Positions 7,504-13,822 of a stretch of 14,882 bases of DNA are shown here, piece after piece. The translations under genes were made by a program, and so were the position numbers. This DNA is from Candidatus Falkowiibacteriota bacterium. GTDB taxonomy: Bacteria > Patescibacteriota > Patescibacteriia > Patescibacteriales > GWE2-39-37. Numbering within the stretch: the first letter of the stretch is position 1; every line of letters begins with the position of its first letter. Below the pieces are notes generated by a model. That model saw only the letters and a list, made by a program, of their open reading frames with translations, did not search any database and had not been told where the DNA came from. The stretch is taken from contig JAAXVE010000006.1 of the NCBI GenBank assembly GCA_013335665.1, positions 1 to 14,882 on the forward strand, given 5' to 3'.

Positions 7504-9216
7504 ATGAGACTGAATAGATTTTTAATTTTAGCTTTAGCTTGCGGATTGCTGGCCTTGGCAAGACCGACTTTTGCCCAATCAAACGAGGGGCTGACATTAT
7601 CGATTACGCCGCCACTATTTAAAGTGAATATGGAGCCTGGTGGGACTTGGGCGAGCGAAGTTAAGGTGATTAACAATAACGCATATCCCGTGACTGTTTA
7701 TGCCCAGGCTCTTGATTTCAAGTCAGGCAATAACGGCGGCGTTGAATTCATTAAGGCTGATAACGCTTCGGCCGGCGGAGGTTTTTTTAGCAACAACATT
7801 AACCTGACCAAGGAACCAATAGAAATCCCTGCCTTTGGCAGTCAGGAGGTGCCCTTCATTATAACCTTGCCGCCAGATGTTGGCCCAGGCGGCCATTATG
7901 CAGCTATTCTGGTGGGCAGCGAACAGACTCAGGGACAGGGCACTGGCAGCACTGTCAAAGTCACATCCAAATTGGCTTCGCTTTTGTTGGTGCGAGTGGC
8001 GGGCGAAGTGGTTGAGAAGGGTGATGTTAAGGAATTTTCGGTCAAGAGTTTTTTTGCTAAAAACGGAAAGAGTGATTTTGTTGTCAGATTCGGCAATGAT
8101 GGCAATGTGCACTTGCGTCCCGAAGGAGAGATTAAAATTTCAAACGTCTTTGGTAAGACACTTGATATTATACCGATTAATCAGCGTTCAGAATTCGGCA
8201 ATGTTCTCCCTGTCTCTGAGCGGAAGTGGGATTTTTCTTGGGAAAGCAAGGACGGACTCCTTAATCTCGGATTATTGAAAGCTGATCTTATTCTTAATTT
8301 CGGTGACACTGCCGTGCAATCGCGTAGCCGTTCGCTGCGCTTTTGGACGATTGATCAGAAAACAACTTTCGTGGCCCTTGGAGTAATTGTCGGCATCTTT
8401 ATTCTGTTTGTTCTGCTTCTGCGCTATTACATCCATAGAAGCGTGGCTTCGGTCGGTCGTGATATTGCTGCCAAGCCTGTTGGCGCCAAAACAATCAAAA
8501 TAACTGATAAAAATAATTTAATATTAAGCAAGAGCGCACCGGCTGACGGCGGCGCCAATAAAAGTATGGAAGAACAAAAAATGGGATGGTCTCTATTTAA
8601 AAAGATTTCTGTCTTGGCCGTAGTTATCTTGGTGGCGCTTGGTGGCGCTTTCTATTTCGGACTATTTGATGGTGGCACTTCTAGGGAAAACCAGAAAGCG
8701 ATTGAAGAATTTGACGCTAAACAGCAGTTGCCGACTGTAACTATTATTGGTGACGGTGCTACGACAACACCTCCAGTTCCTGAGGTTGCCACGACAACAG
8801 CTACAACAACTGACTTGCTGGCGACGACAACAGCTACATCAACCCTTGAAACAGCCACTTCTACTGATGCAGCCACAGCCGCTACAAGCACGACTGCAAC
8901 GACATCGCCTTTGACCGAGGCAAAAGACGCAACGACTGACAAAGCGGCTATCAAGCTCTCGATTCTGAACGGCAGCGGCACTTCTGGAGTGGGTGCAAAA
9001 GCCTCTAAATTGGTCGAAGCAGAGGGTTATAAGGTTGGGTCGGTCGGCAATGCTAAAAGTTATGATTATGCGGTTACAGAAATACAATATGGCAAGGGGC
9101 AGGCAGCTGACGCAGAGCTCATAGATAAAGCTCTTGGCGGCGGCAGCAAGTTGATTGAATCGACCGGCTCGACCGACGGCATTATTGTCACTTTGGGTAA
9201 GAACTTCAGTAAATAG
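7504..9216 (+). CDS. DUF916-like membrane protein fused to a LytR_C-type domain
   Basis: A 570-residue protein. The signal peptide is probably cut at TFA|Q after residue 24. The DUF916-like domain (about 30-135) shows LSITPPLFKVNMEPG, VKVINNNAYPVTV, LDFKSG and PPDVGPGGHYAAIL. The second beta domain includes FGNDGNVHLRPEG. Helix 1 (about 288-310) is followed by a basic loop, helix 2 (about 368-390), a Thr/Ala-rich linker (about 419-475) and a LytR_C-like domain (about 480-570): IKLSILNGSGTSGVG, GYKVGSVGNA, VTEIQYGKG, and a final GIIVTLGKNF. Two helices put the LytR_C part back outside the membrane, next to the wall. LytR_C is known at the end of LCP-family wall-polymer ligases; no LCP domain is present here. 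It starts 13 bases after the previous gene, so it is operonic. The fusion is unusual. Confidence 0.85.
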   Translation: MRLNRFLILALACGLLALARPTFAQSNEGLTLSITPPLFKVNMEPGGTWASEVKVINNNAYPVTVYAQALDFKSGNNGGVEFIKADNASAGGGFFSNNINLTKEPIEIPAFGSQEVPFIITLPPDVGPGGHYAAILVGSEQTQGQGTGSTVKVTSKLASLLLVRVAGEVVEKGDVKEFSVKSFFAKNGKSDFVVRFGNDGNVHLRPEGEIKISNVFGKTLDIIPINQRSEFGNVLPVSERKWDFSWESKDGLLNLGLLKADLILNFGDTAVQSRSRSLRFWTIDQKTTFVALGVIVGIFILFVLLLRYYIHRSVASVGRDIAAKPVGAKTIKITDKNNLILSKSAPADGGANKSMEEQKMGWSLFKKISVLAVVILVALGGAFYFGLFDGGTSRENQKAIEEFDAKQQLPTVTIIGDGATTTPPVPEVATTTATTTDLLATTTATSTLETATSTDAATAATSTTATTSPLTEAKDATTDKAAIKLSILNGSGTSGVGAKASKLVEAEGYKVGSVGNAKSYDYAVTEIQYGKGQAADAELIDKALGGGSKLIESTGSTDGIIVTLGKNFSK

Positions 9217-9297
9217 TCAGATAATACAGGGAACTTTGGTGGTGGACGGGTATGTCGGCTTGCCAGCTAACGGCTTAGGCCGCAGTTAAGTGATCTT

Positions 9298-10146
9298 ATG
9301 AGCCAGACAATTAATCTGAAAAGGAAGAAAAAAAGGCTTTTTACCGTTGGCAAAAGGGAAATGCTCGTGGTTGTATCTGCAATCCTTTTGTCGACTGTCG
9401 GTATTAAGGCAGCCGACCGTGCTTTTAATGACTCATCCTCATCTTTGGCTGTGCCCAATTGCCCTGATGGAATGGTTAAGATCGCAGGCACTGGCTTATG
9501 TATTGATCAGTATGAAGTTTCTCCTGGCAGCTATTGTCTTTTTAAGGAACCGGCATCAGGGAGTGATTCTGAGCAGGATTTGAATTCGTCAAAGTGCAAG
9601 CCGGTTTCAGTTAAAGGAGCTATGCCTTGGCGTAACATCTCGCAAAATCAGGCGGCAGAAGCTTGTGCTAAGGCTGGTAAACGCTTGCCGACAAGCGCAG
9701 AGTGGTTGGCTGCAGCCCTCGGTACTCCTGACAAGACAGCTGGTTGGAGCAGTGATGACTGCAATGTCGCTAATAATTGGCAGGAAGAGGCTGGGTTGAC
9801 CGGCTTGGGAAAAGATTGCGTTTCAGCTTCGGGCGCGAACGATATGATAGGAAATGTATGGGAGTGGGTGCAGGATTCGATCAATGAGGGTACTTATAAG
9901 GGGCAAGTCTTGCCGCTCCAGGGTTATGTTGCTGGTGTAGATGATTATGGTATGCCTAGCTCTACGACACCGGAGACAAGTGCAAACTATCATGGCGATT
10001 ATTTTTGGATGAAACCCTTAGGAGTACGCGGTTTGATGCGTGGCGGTTATTGGAATAATCAGGCTGAAGCTGGGGTGAATTCGGTCTATGCCGTGTTTGA
10101 GCCCTCTTTTACTGGGACAGGTGTTGGTTTCCGTTGCGTTAAATAG
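9298..10146 (+). CDS. Membrane-anchored SUMF1/FGE-fold protein lacking the catalytic cysteines
   Basis: A 282-residue protein. A basic N-terminus (KRKKKR) and a hydrophobic segment at about 20-38 make a signal anchor or signal peptide. From about residue 54 it follows the FGE-sulfatase (C-type lectin-like) pattern: CPDGMVKIAGTGLCIDQYEVS, then RLPTSAEW (from residue 129), GNVWEWVQD (from 185), RGGYW (from 248) and a terminal GFR (277-279). In true formylglycine-generating enzymes two catalytic Cys follow RGGSW; here that stretch reads NNQAEAGVNSVY and has none. It is therefore probably a non-enzymatic, ligand-binding or structural member of the fold (inference). Several other Cys could form disulphides. 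It lies 81 bases after the DUF916-LytR_C gene and is probably in the same operon. Confidence 0.83.
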   Translation: MSQTINLKRKKKRLFTVGKREMLVVVSAILLSTVGIKAADRAFNDSSSSLAVPNCPDGMVKIAGTGLCIDQYEVSPGSYCLFKEPASGSDSEQDLNSSKCKPVSVKGAMPWRNISQNQAAEACAKAGKRLPTSAEWLAAALGTPDKTAGWSSDDCNVANNWQEEAGLTGLGKDCVSASGANDMIGNVWEWVQDSINEGTYKGQVLPLQGYVAGVDDYGMPSSTTPETSANYHGDYFWMKPLGVRGLMRGGYWNNQAEAGVNSVYAVFEPSFTGTGVGFRCVK

Positions 10147-10160
10147 ATGAAATTTCGGAT

Positions 10161-10538
10161 ATGAAGGAGGAAATATTTAGTATAAAAAAAATAAAGGCGA
10201 TTTTTTTGGTACTGCTCTGTAGTATTTTGCTTAATTATGGCAGTAAGTGTACCCAAGCCATTGGTGTAAATACTGGCGTTTCCGACAATCCCTACAATAA
10301 GACAGCTCAACAGCTTTTAGAAAAAGAAAAAAAGATTAACGAACAGGAGGCTCGTTTGAGGGAGATTGAGCAAGAAGTTATTTCCAACAGCCGGATTAGC
10401 AGACAGTTGATGTTAGCGGCAGTTGGTGGTGTGGTTGTTTTGTCGGTTTTGATATTTGTCAATTATTATTTGGATTTTCAAAGGCAGAAACGTGAGGAGG
10501 AAGATGAGAAAAATAACACAACCAATGCGAGTCATTAA
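10161..10538 (+). CDS. Small coiled-coil membrane protein
   Basis: A 125-residue protein of unknown function. The hydrophobic N-terminal stretch (about 12-26) may be a signal peptide cut near TQA|I at residue 33. Residues about 46-77 are a charged amphipathic helix rich in Glu, Lys and Gln (EKEKKINEQEARLREIEQE), probably a coiled coil. A membrane helix follows at about 83-105, and the tail (QRQKREEEDEKNN) is highly charged and likely cytoplasmic. It begins 14 bases after the SUMF1-fold gene and its end overlaps the next gene by 35 bases. It could organise or oligomerise the neighbouring envelope proteins, but this is only context. Confidence 0.75.
   Translation: MKEEIFSIKKIKAIFLVLLCSILLNYGSKCTQAIGVNTGVSDNPYNKTAQQLLEKEKKINEQEARLREIEQEVISNSRISRQLMLAAVGGVVVLSVLIFVNYYLDFQRQKREEEDEKNNTTNASH
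10495..10500 (+). promoter_or_regulatory. Shine-Dalgarno AGGAGG that sets the dockerin-protein start
   Basis: AGGAGG at 10495-10500 lies inside the end of the coiled-coil gene, three bases before the ATG at 10504. The spacing is short, though the GAGG at 10494-10497 gives six bases. It supports translational coupling between the overlapping genes. Most other genes in the window lack such a site. Confidence 0.5.
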
Positions 10539-12342
10539 GCCTTTCTTACTTACACTTGCAGTCGCCTTGGCGTTGGCAGGCTTGTTTTTGTTATCTGAAA
10601 AATCGGTTAATGCTGTGAGGATGACGCACTCCAGCGACCGCATTAGCCGTTCTTGGCCTGCAGCCAGCTCGACGCACCAGATAGGTTTTACAGCCGTAAA
10701 TGGCATTCCGGCTGGCGGCAAAATCGTTATATCTTTTGAGCCTGGACAATTCGATATACCGGCAGGTTTCGATTACATGGATACTGACATGTCAGTTGCT
10801 TCGGATTTTACCGGTCCGTTTATTGATCGAGATTTGTCAGCTACGGCAAATGCTTCTTCTGACGGCGTTAGTGTTGTTGCGGGAATCAATGGCAATATAA
10901 CGATAAATCTCAGTTCAAGCATTTCTCCAAATGATTACGTTTTAGTAAAGCTGGGAACTAATGCTGTTTATGGAGATGTTGGCGTTAACAATATTGTTAA
11001 TCCTAGTTTGACTGGCTCTTACGCGGTTTACGTAAAGACTTATGATGGCACCAACAAGCCAATTGACTGGACTGATGTCAAAGTGGCGATAGTTACTCCG
11101 ATTTCAGTCACGGCGCCAATGACGGAAAAGTGGCGCAGCCACGGCACTCCAACCAGCACTTTGGCAGCTAATACGACAATGTCTATCTTGTCTTTGGCTA
11201 CTAACTACAATGCTACTTGCCGCTATGCCTCTAATTCAATAGCTTACGCTACAACTTCAGATGTCAGTTTTTACGATATGACTGGCACATTCCAATCAAC
11301 TGGCGAGATGCGTCATTCCCAGCTGATTATGGGCTTGGCTAATGGGACCTATTATAACTATTTCGTACGTTGCCGCGACGAATCGACCGGAGAAGTTGAT
11401 ACGACGAATTTTTTGATTACATTTTCAGTTGAAAAAGGCGGCGGTGCTGGTGGTACGGGTGGTGGCACTGGCGGTGGTTCTGGTTCTGGCACGGGCAGCG
11501 GCTCTGGCGGAGGAGGAGGCGGTGGCGGTGGCGGTGGAGGCGGAGGCGGAGGCGGTGGAGGCGGTGGGCCTGGTGGTCCGTCATCCGTTCCGACCCAACA
11601 GTTTCCTCCATCTCCAGATAAGCCTGATTTGAGTTTGGCTGGCTGGGCTAGCCCGAACAGCGAGCTCGCTCTTCTGAAGGATGGTAAGGATTATAGCAAG
11701 ACGAAAGCGGATGCGGCTGCGAAATTTTCAATTAGCATTAAAGAACTGCCGGAGGGCATGTATAGCTTTGCATTGATCAATACTGATACCGAGGGAAAAA
11801 AATCGCGCGCCTATACTTCTACTTTTTGGATAAAGGAAGATTCGAAAACGGCACTCAATTCAATAATCATCCCCCCAACAATCGTTGCCAGTAAGATAAA
11901 CCTTGCGATAGGTGAGAGTGTAACCGTGTCCGGGCAAACGGTCCCAAATTCGACTGTTGATGTCTGGTTTGAGCCGCAGGGAGGCGCAGTAGCGCAGAAT
12001 ACTGTCAAGACGCCTACCCAATCATCTGCTGACGGTAAATGGGGTTTAACTATAGACACTAAGGGGTTGCCACAAGGGACTTATACCGTAAAGGCCAGAA
12101 CGCAGATAAAAAATATCGGCTATGGTGATTTTAGTTATGGAGTTTCTATAGGTCTGGGCCAAGCTGTTGGCAGCAGTACTTGTGCAGGTGCGGATTTGAA
12201 TCATGACGGCAAAGTAAACCTGATTGATTTCTCGATACTGCTTTATCATTGGAACACCAGCAATGAATGCGCTGACCAGAATCATGACGGCAAAGTAAAC
12301 TTGATCGATTTTTCTATCATGTTGTACAACTGGACTGGTTAG
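10504..12342 (+). CDS. Large exported Ig-like protein with poly-Gly linker and C-terminal dockerin
   Basis: A 613-residue protein from the ATG at 10504, chosen because AGGAGG lies at 10495-10500 and the resulting signal peptide (to VNA near residue 36) is standard; the frame also has a TTG at 10456, rejected, and an ATG at 10525. Residues about 40-310 form beta domains with TYYNYFVRCRD, FnIII-like. A Gly/Ser/Thr linker (bases about 11436-11580) includes 21 consecutive Gly codons (11506-11568). Next come two Ig-like domains (SLAGWASPNSELALLKDGK; GESVTVSGQTVPNSTV). The end (about 562-613) is a type I dockerin: two repeats with D-x-N-x-D-G-x-x-N-x-x-D calcium loops, NHDGKVNLIDFS in both. Dockerins bind cohesins, but none is visible here. 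The protein type is common in Parcubacteria. Confidence 0.88.
   Translation: MRKITQPMRVIKPFLLTLAVALALAGLFLLSEKSVNAVRMTHSSDRISRSWPAASSTHQIGFTAVNGIPAGGKIVISFEPGQFDIPAGFDYMDTDMSVASDFTGPFIDRDLSATANASSDGVSVVAGINGNITINLSSSISPNDYVLVKLGTNAVYGDVGVNNIVNPSLTGSYAVYVKTYDGTNKPIDWTDVKVAIVTPISVTAPMTEKWRSHGTPTSTLAANTTMSILSLATNYNATCRYASNSIAYATTSDVSFYDMTGTFQSTGEMRHSQLIMGLANGTYYNYFVRCRDESTGEVDTTNFLITFSVEKGGGAGGTGGGTGGGSGSGTGSGSGGGGGGGGGGGGGGGGGGGGGPGGPSSVPTQQFPPSPDKPDLSLAGWASPNSELALLKDGKDYSKTKADAAAKFSISIKELPEGMYSFALINTDTEGKKSRAYTSTFWIKEDSKTALNSIIIPPTIVASKINLAIGESVTVSGQTVPNSTVDVWFEPQGGAVAQNTVKTPTQSSADGKWGLTIDTKGLPQGTYTVKARTQIKNIGYGDFSYGVSIGLGQAVGSSTCAGADLNHDGKVNLIDFSILLYHWNTSNECADQNHDGKVNLIDFSIMLYNWTG
12199..12300 (+). 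repeat. Duplicated dockerin half-repeat
   Basis: Two identical 21-base stretches (12199-12219 and 12280-12300), 81 bases apart, encode NHDGKVN in each dockerin calcium loop. The following codons (LIDFSILLYHW and LIDFSIMLYNW) differ mostly silently. Confidence 0.75.
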
Positions 12343-12346
12343 ATAT

Positions 12347-12374
12347 TTGGCGATTTTACAAAATATGTTATAAT
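12347..12374 (+). promoter_or_regulatory. Promoter of the WxL-like paralogue operon
   Basis: TTGGCG (12347-12352) and a perfect TATAAT (12369-12374) are 16 bases apart, just after the dockerin gene's stop. The context GTTATAAT also occurs at the 3942 and 5311 promoters. It would give a leader of about 30 bases before the ATG at 12412. Confidence 0.6.
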
Positions 12375-12411
12375 TTAACTTATCATTAGCAATTTATAAT
12401 TTAAAAAAAAT

Positions 12412-13098
12412 ATGAAGAAAACCATGCTTGTCGAGCGAGCTTTGGTAGCCTCAGCGCTATCAATAGTTTTTGTTCTTAGCAGCCTATTCGGGGCGATTAA
12501 TTTTGTTTCGGCTAACACTTCGTCGCAACTAAATCAGACTATCAATGCAGGAGTCTTAGCGACAGACATCAAGAATGCCTCAGAAGTAACTGTGGCCAGC
12601 CCGAATGTTTATTTTGCGCCAACTACTTTCAATTTTAGCTGCGCCCAAACAGCCACCACGACTTTTGCCTCCTCAACAGAGCGCGTTTATGTGGAAAACC
12701 CAGGTGCTGACAACAACGGCTGGGTACTAAGTTTAGGTGCGGCTACCACCACCCGTTGGCATAATGGCACCTCATCCCAGCAATTCGACTGGAACGACGC
12801 GGGCGGTGCCGGTTGCACCGATTCTGACGGCGACGGTTACGGTGGTCAGATGTACATCGATCCTTCTACCTCTGTTTTGGCTACAGCCACGGCAGCTACC
12901 ACCTTGACTGGCTTAACCAAAGGCTCAGCCGTCGGTTTTGCCACTTCTGGATCAGCTACATTGATCTCAGCAGCGGCCGGATCGGATGATATTGGAAAAT
13001 GGTATTTTACAAATTTCAGCATGAGCCAGAAAATTCCAGCTGCTCAAGCCAATGATGCTTACACTCATAATTTGACTATTACTTTGATTGGTAATTAA
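12412..13098 (+). CDS. WxL-like exported surface protein, paralogue 1
   Basis: A 228-residue protein. The hydrophobic N-terminus is probably cut at VSA|N after residue 34. The mature part reads as one beta domain: NVYFAPTTFNFSC, then RVYVENPGADNNGWVLSL (W104-V-L106), a calcium-loop-like DSDGDG (137-142) flanked by Cys, GKWYFTNFSMSQKIPA, and a terminal THNLTITL. In the WxL domain of Firmicutes the equivalent order is a GW-x-L motif, a GxGxW segment with a vP-type strand, and a YxAxLTWTL end. Here the first W-x-L is kept, but the second Trp is Ile223. This is a sequence-pattern match, not a profile hit. A tandem paralogue of the same length starts four bases after its stop. The ATG start has no Shine-Dalgarno. 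Confidence 0.8.
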   Translation: MKKTMLVERALVASALSIVFVLSSLFGAINFVSANTSSQLNQTINAGVLATDIKNASEVTVASPNVYFAPTTFNFSCAQTATTTFASSTERVYVENPGADNNGWVLSLGAATTTRWHNGTSSQQFDWNDAGGAGCTDSDGDGYGGQMYIDPSTSVLATATAATTLTGLTKGSAVGFATSGSATLISAAAGSDDIGKWYFTNFSMSQKIPAAQANDAYTHNLTITLIGN

Positions 13099-13102
13099 TT
13101 TT

Positions 13103-13789
13103 ATGAAAAAATCCTTGAATTACAAGTATTTTTTTGCAGCCGCAATTTTTATCCTTGTATTTTTGGTCAGTGGAATTTTTGGTGCTATGAGCTTTGTAGT
13201 GGCTAGTCAGACTTCGCAATTCAATCAAACTATAAACAGCGGCGTTTTGGCAGCAGATATTAAGAATGCCTCAGAAGTAACTGTGGCCAGCCCGAATGTT
13301 TATTTTGCGCCAACCACATTTAATTTCAGCTGTACGCAGACCGCTACCACGACTTTCGCTTCATCAACTGAACGTCTTTATGTGGAAAACCCGGGTGCTG
13401 ACAACAACGGCTGGGTACTAAGTTTAGGTGCGGCTACCACCACCCGTTGGCATAATGGCACCTCATCTCAGCAGTATGATTGGAACGATGCGGGCGGTGC
13501 TGGTTGCACCGATTCTGACGGCGACGGTTACGGCGGACAGATGTATATCGACCCTTCGACCGCTACCTTGGCCACTGCTACGGCTTTTTCAACTTTAACT
13601 GGTTTGTCCAAGGGTTCAGCCGTAGGTTTTGCTACATCAGGTTCAGCAACTCTTATTTCCGGTGCTGCCTCCTCTGATGACATGGGAAAGTGGTATTTTA
13701 CCGGTTTTGGAGTCAGTCAAAAAATACCAGCCTCTCAAGCCAATGACATCTATACACACAGCTTGACAATAACACTCGTAGGCAATTAG
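13103..13789 (+). CDS. WxL-like exported surface protein, paralogue 2
   Basis: A 228-residue protein from the ATG at 13103; an in-frame TTG at 13088 would overlap the preceding gene and is rejected. The length and signal peptidase site (VVA|S after residue 34) equal those of its neighbour, and most mature residues are identical, including GWVLSL at 103-108, the DSDGDG loop, WHNGTSSQQ and the TITL end. Differences cluster in the signal peptide and between about 155 and 215. The DNA is a mosaic: 53-base (13262-13314) and 74-base (13394-13467) stretches are identical to paralogue 1, while the rest has many silent changes. It probably shares the transcript and forms a mixed surface layer or an antigenic pair (inference). 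A DUF916-like gene follows after 33 bases. Confidence 0.82.
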   Translation: MKKSLNYKYFFAAAIFILVFLVSGIFGAMSFVVASQTSQFNQTINSGVLAADIKNASEVTVASPNVYFAPTTFNFSCTQTATTTFASSTERLYVENPGADNNGWVLSLGAATTTRWHNGTSSQQYDWNDAGGAGCTDSDGDGYGGQMYIDPSTATLATATAFSTLTGLSKGSAVGFATSGSATLISGAASSDDMGKWYFTGFGVSQKIPASQANDIYTHSLTITLVGN

Positions 13790-13803
13790 CTTAAATAAAC
13801 CCA

Positions 13804-13809
13804 AGGAGG
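13804..13809 (+). promoter_or_regulatory. Shine-Dalgarno-like AGGAGG before the last gene
   Basis: AGGAGG at 13804-13809 precedes the ATG at 13823 by 13 bases, longer than the usual 5-9, so its use is uncertain. It and the site at 10495-10500 are the only strong ones in the window. Confidence 0.45.
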
Positions 13810-13822
13810 CAGTTATTACATT

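Noticed and set aside
8652..8981. Minus-strand Val/Ala-rich ORF
   Set aside because: It is the complement of the Thr-rich linker in the DUF916-LytR_C gene, with no independent features.
10021..10146. Diversity-generating retroelement variable region in the SUMF1-fold gene
   Set aside because: The C-type lectin fold is a typical target, but the RGG-GFR segment is not rich in AAC/AAT codons, and there is no template repeat or reverse transcriptase in the window.
10456..10503. TTG start for the dockerin protein
   Set aside because: It adds 16 residues with a basic/hydrophobic mix ahead of the signal peptide and an 83-base overlap. AGGAGG at 10495-10500 supports the ATG at 10504.
11436..11580. 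CRISPR or tandem DNA repeat at the Gly tract
   Set aside because: The GGN pattern is in frame with the coding sequence and has no spacer-repeat layout.
11417..11632. ORFs in other frames and on the minus strand across the Gly-rich linker
   Set aside because: They are low-complexity shadows (Ala/Val/Glu or His/Arg runs) of the GGN repeat. The dockerin protein's frame continues on both sides.
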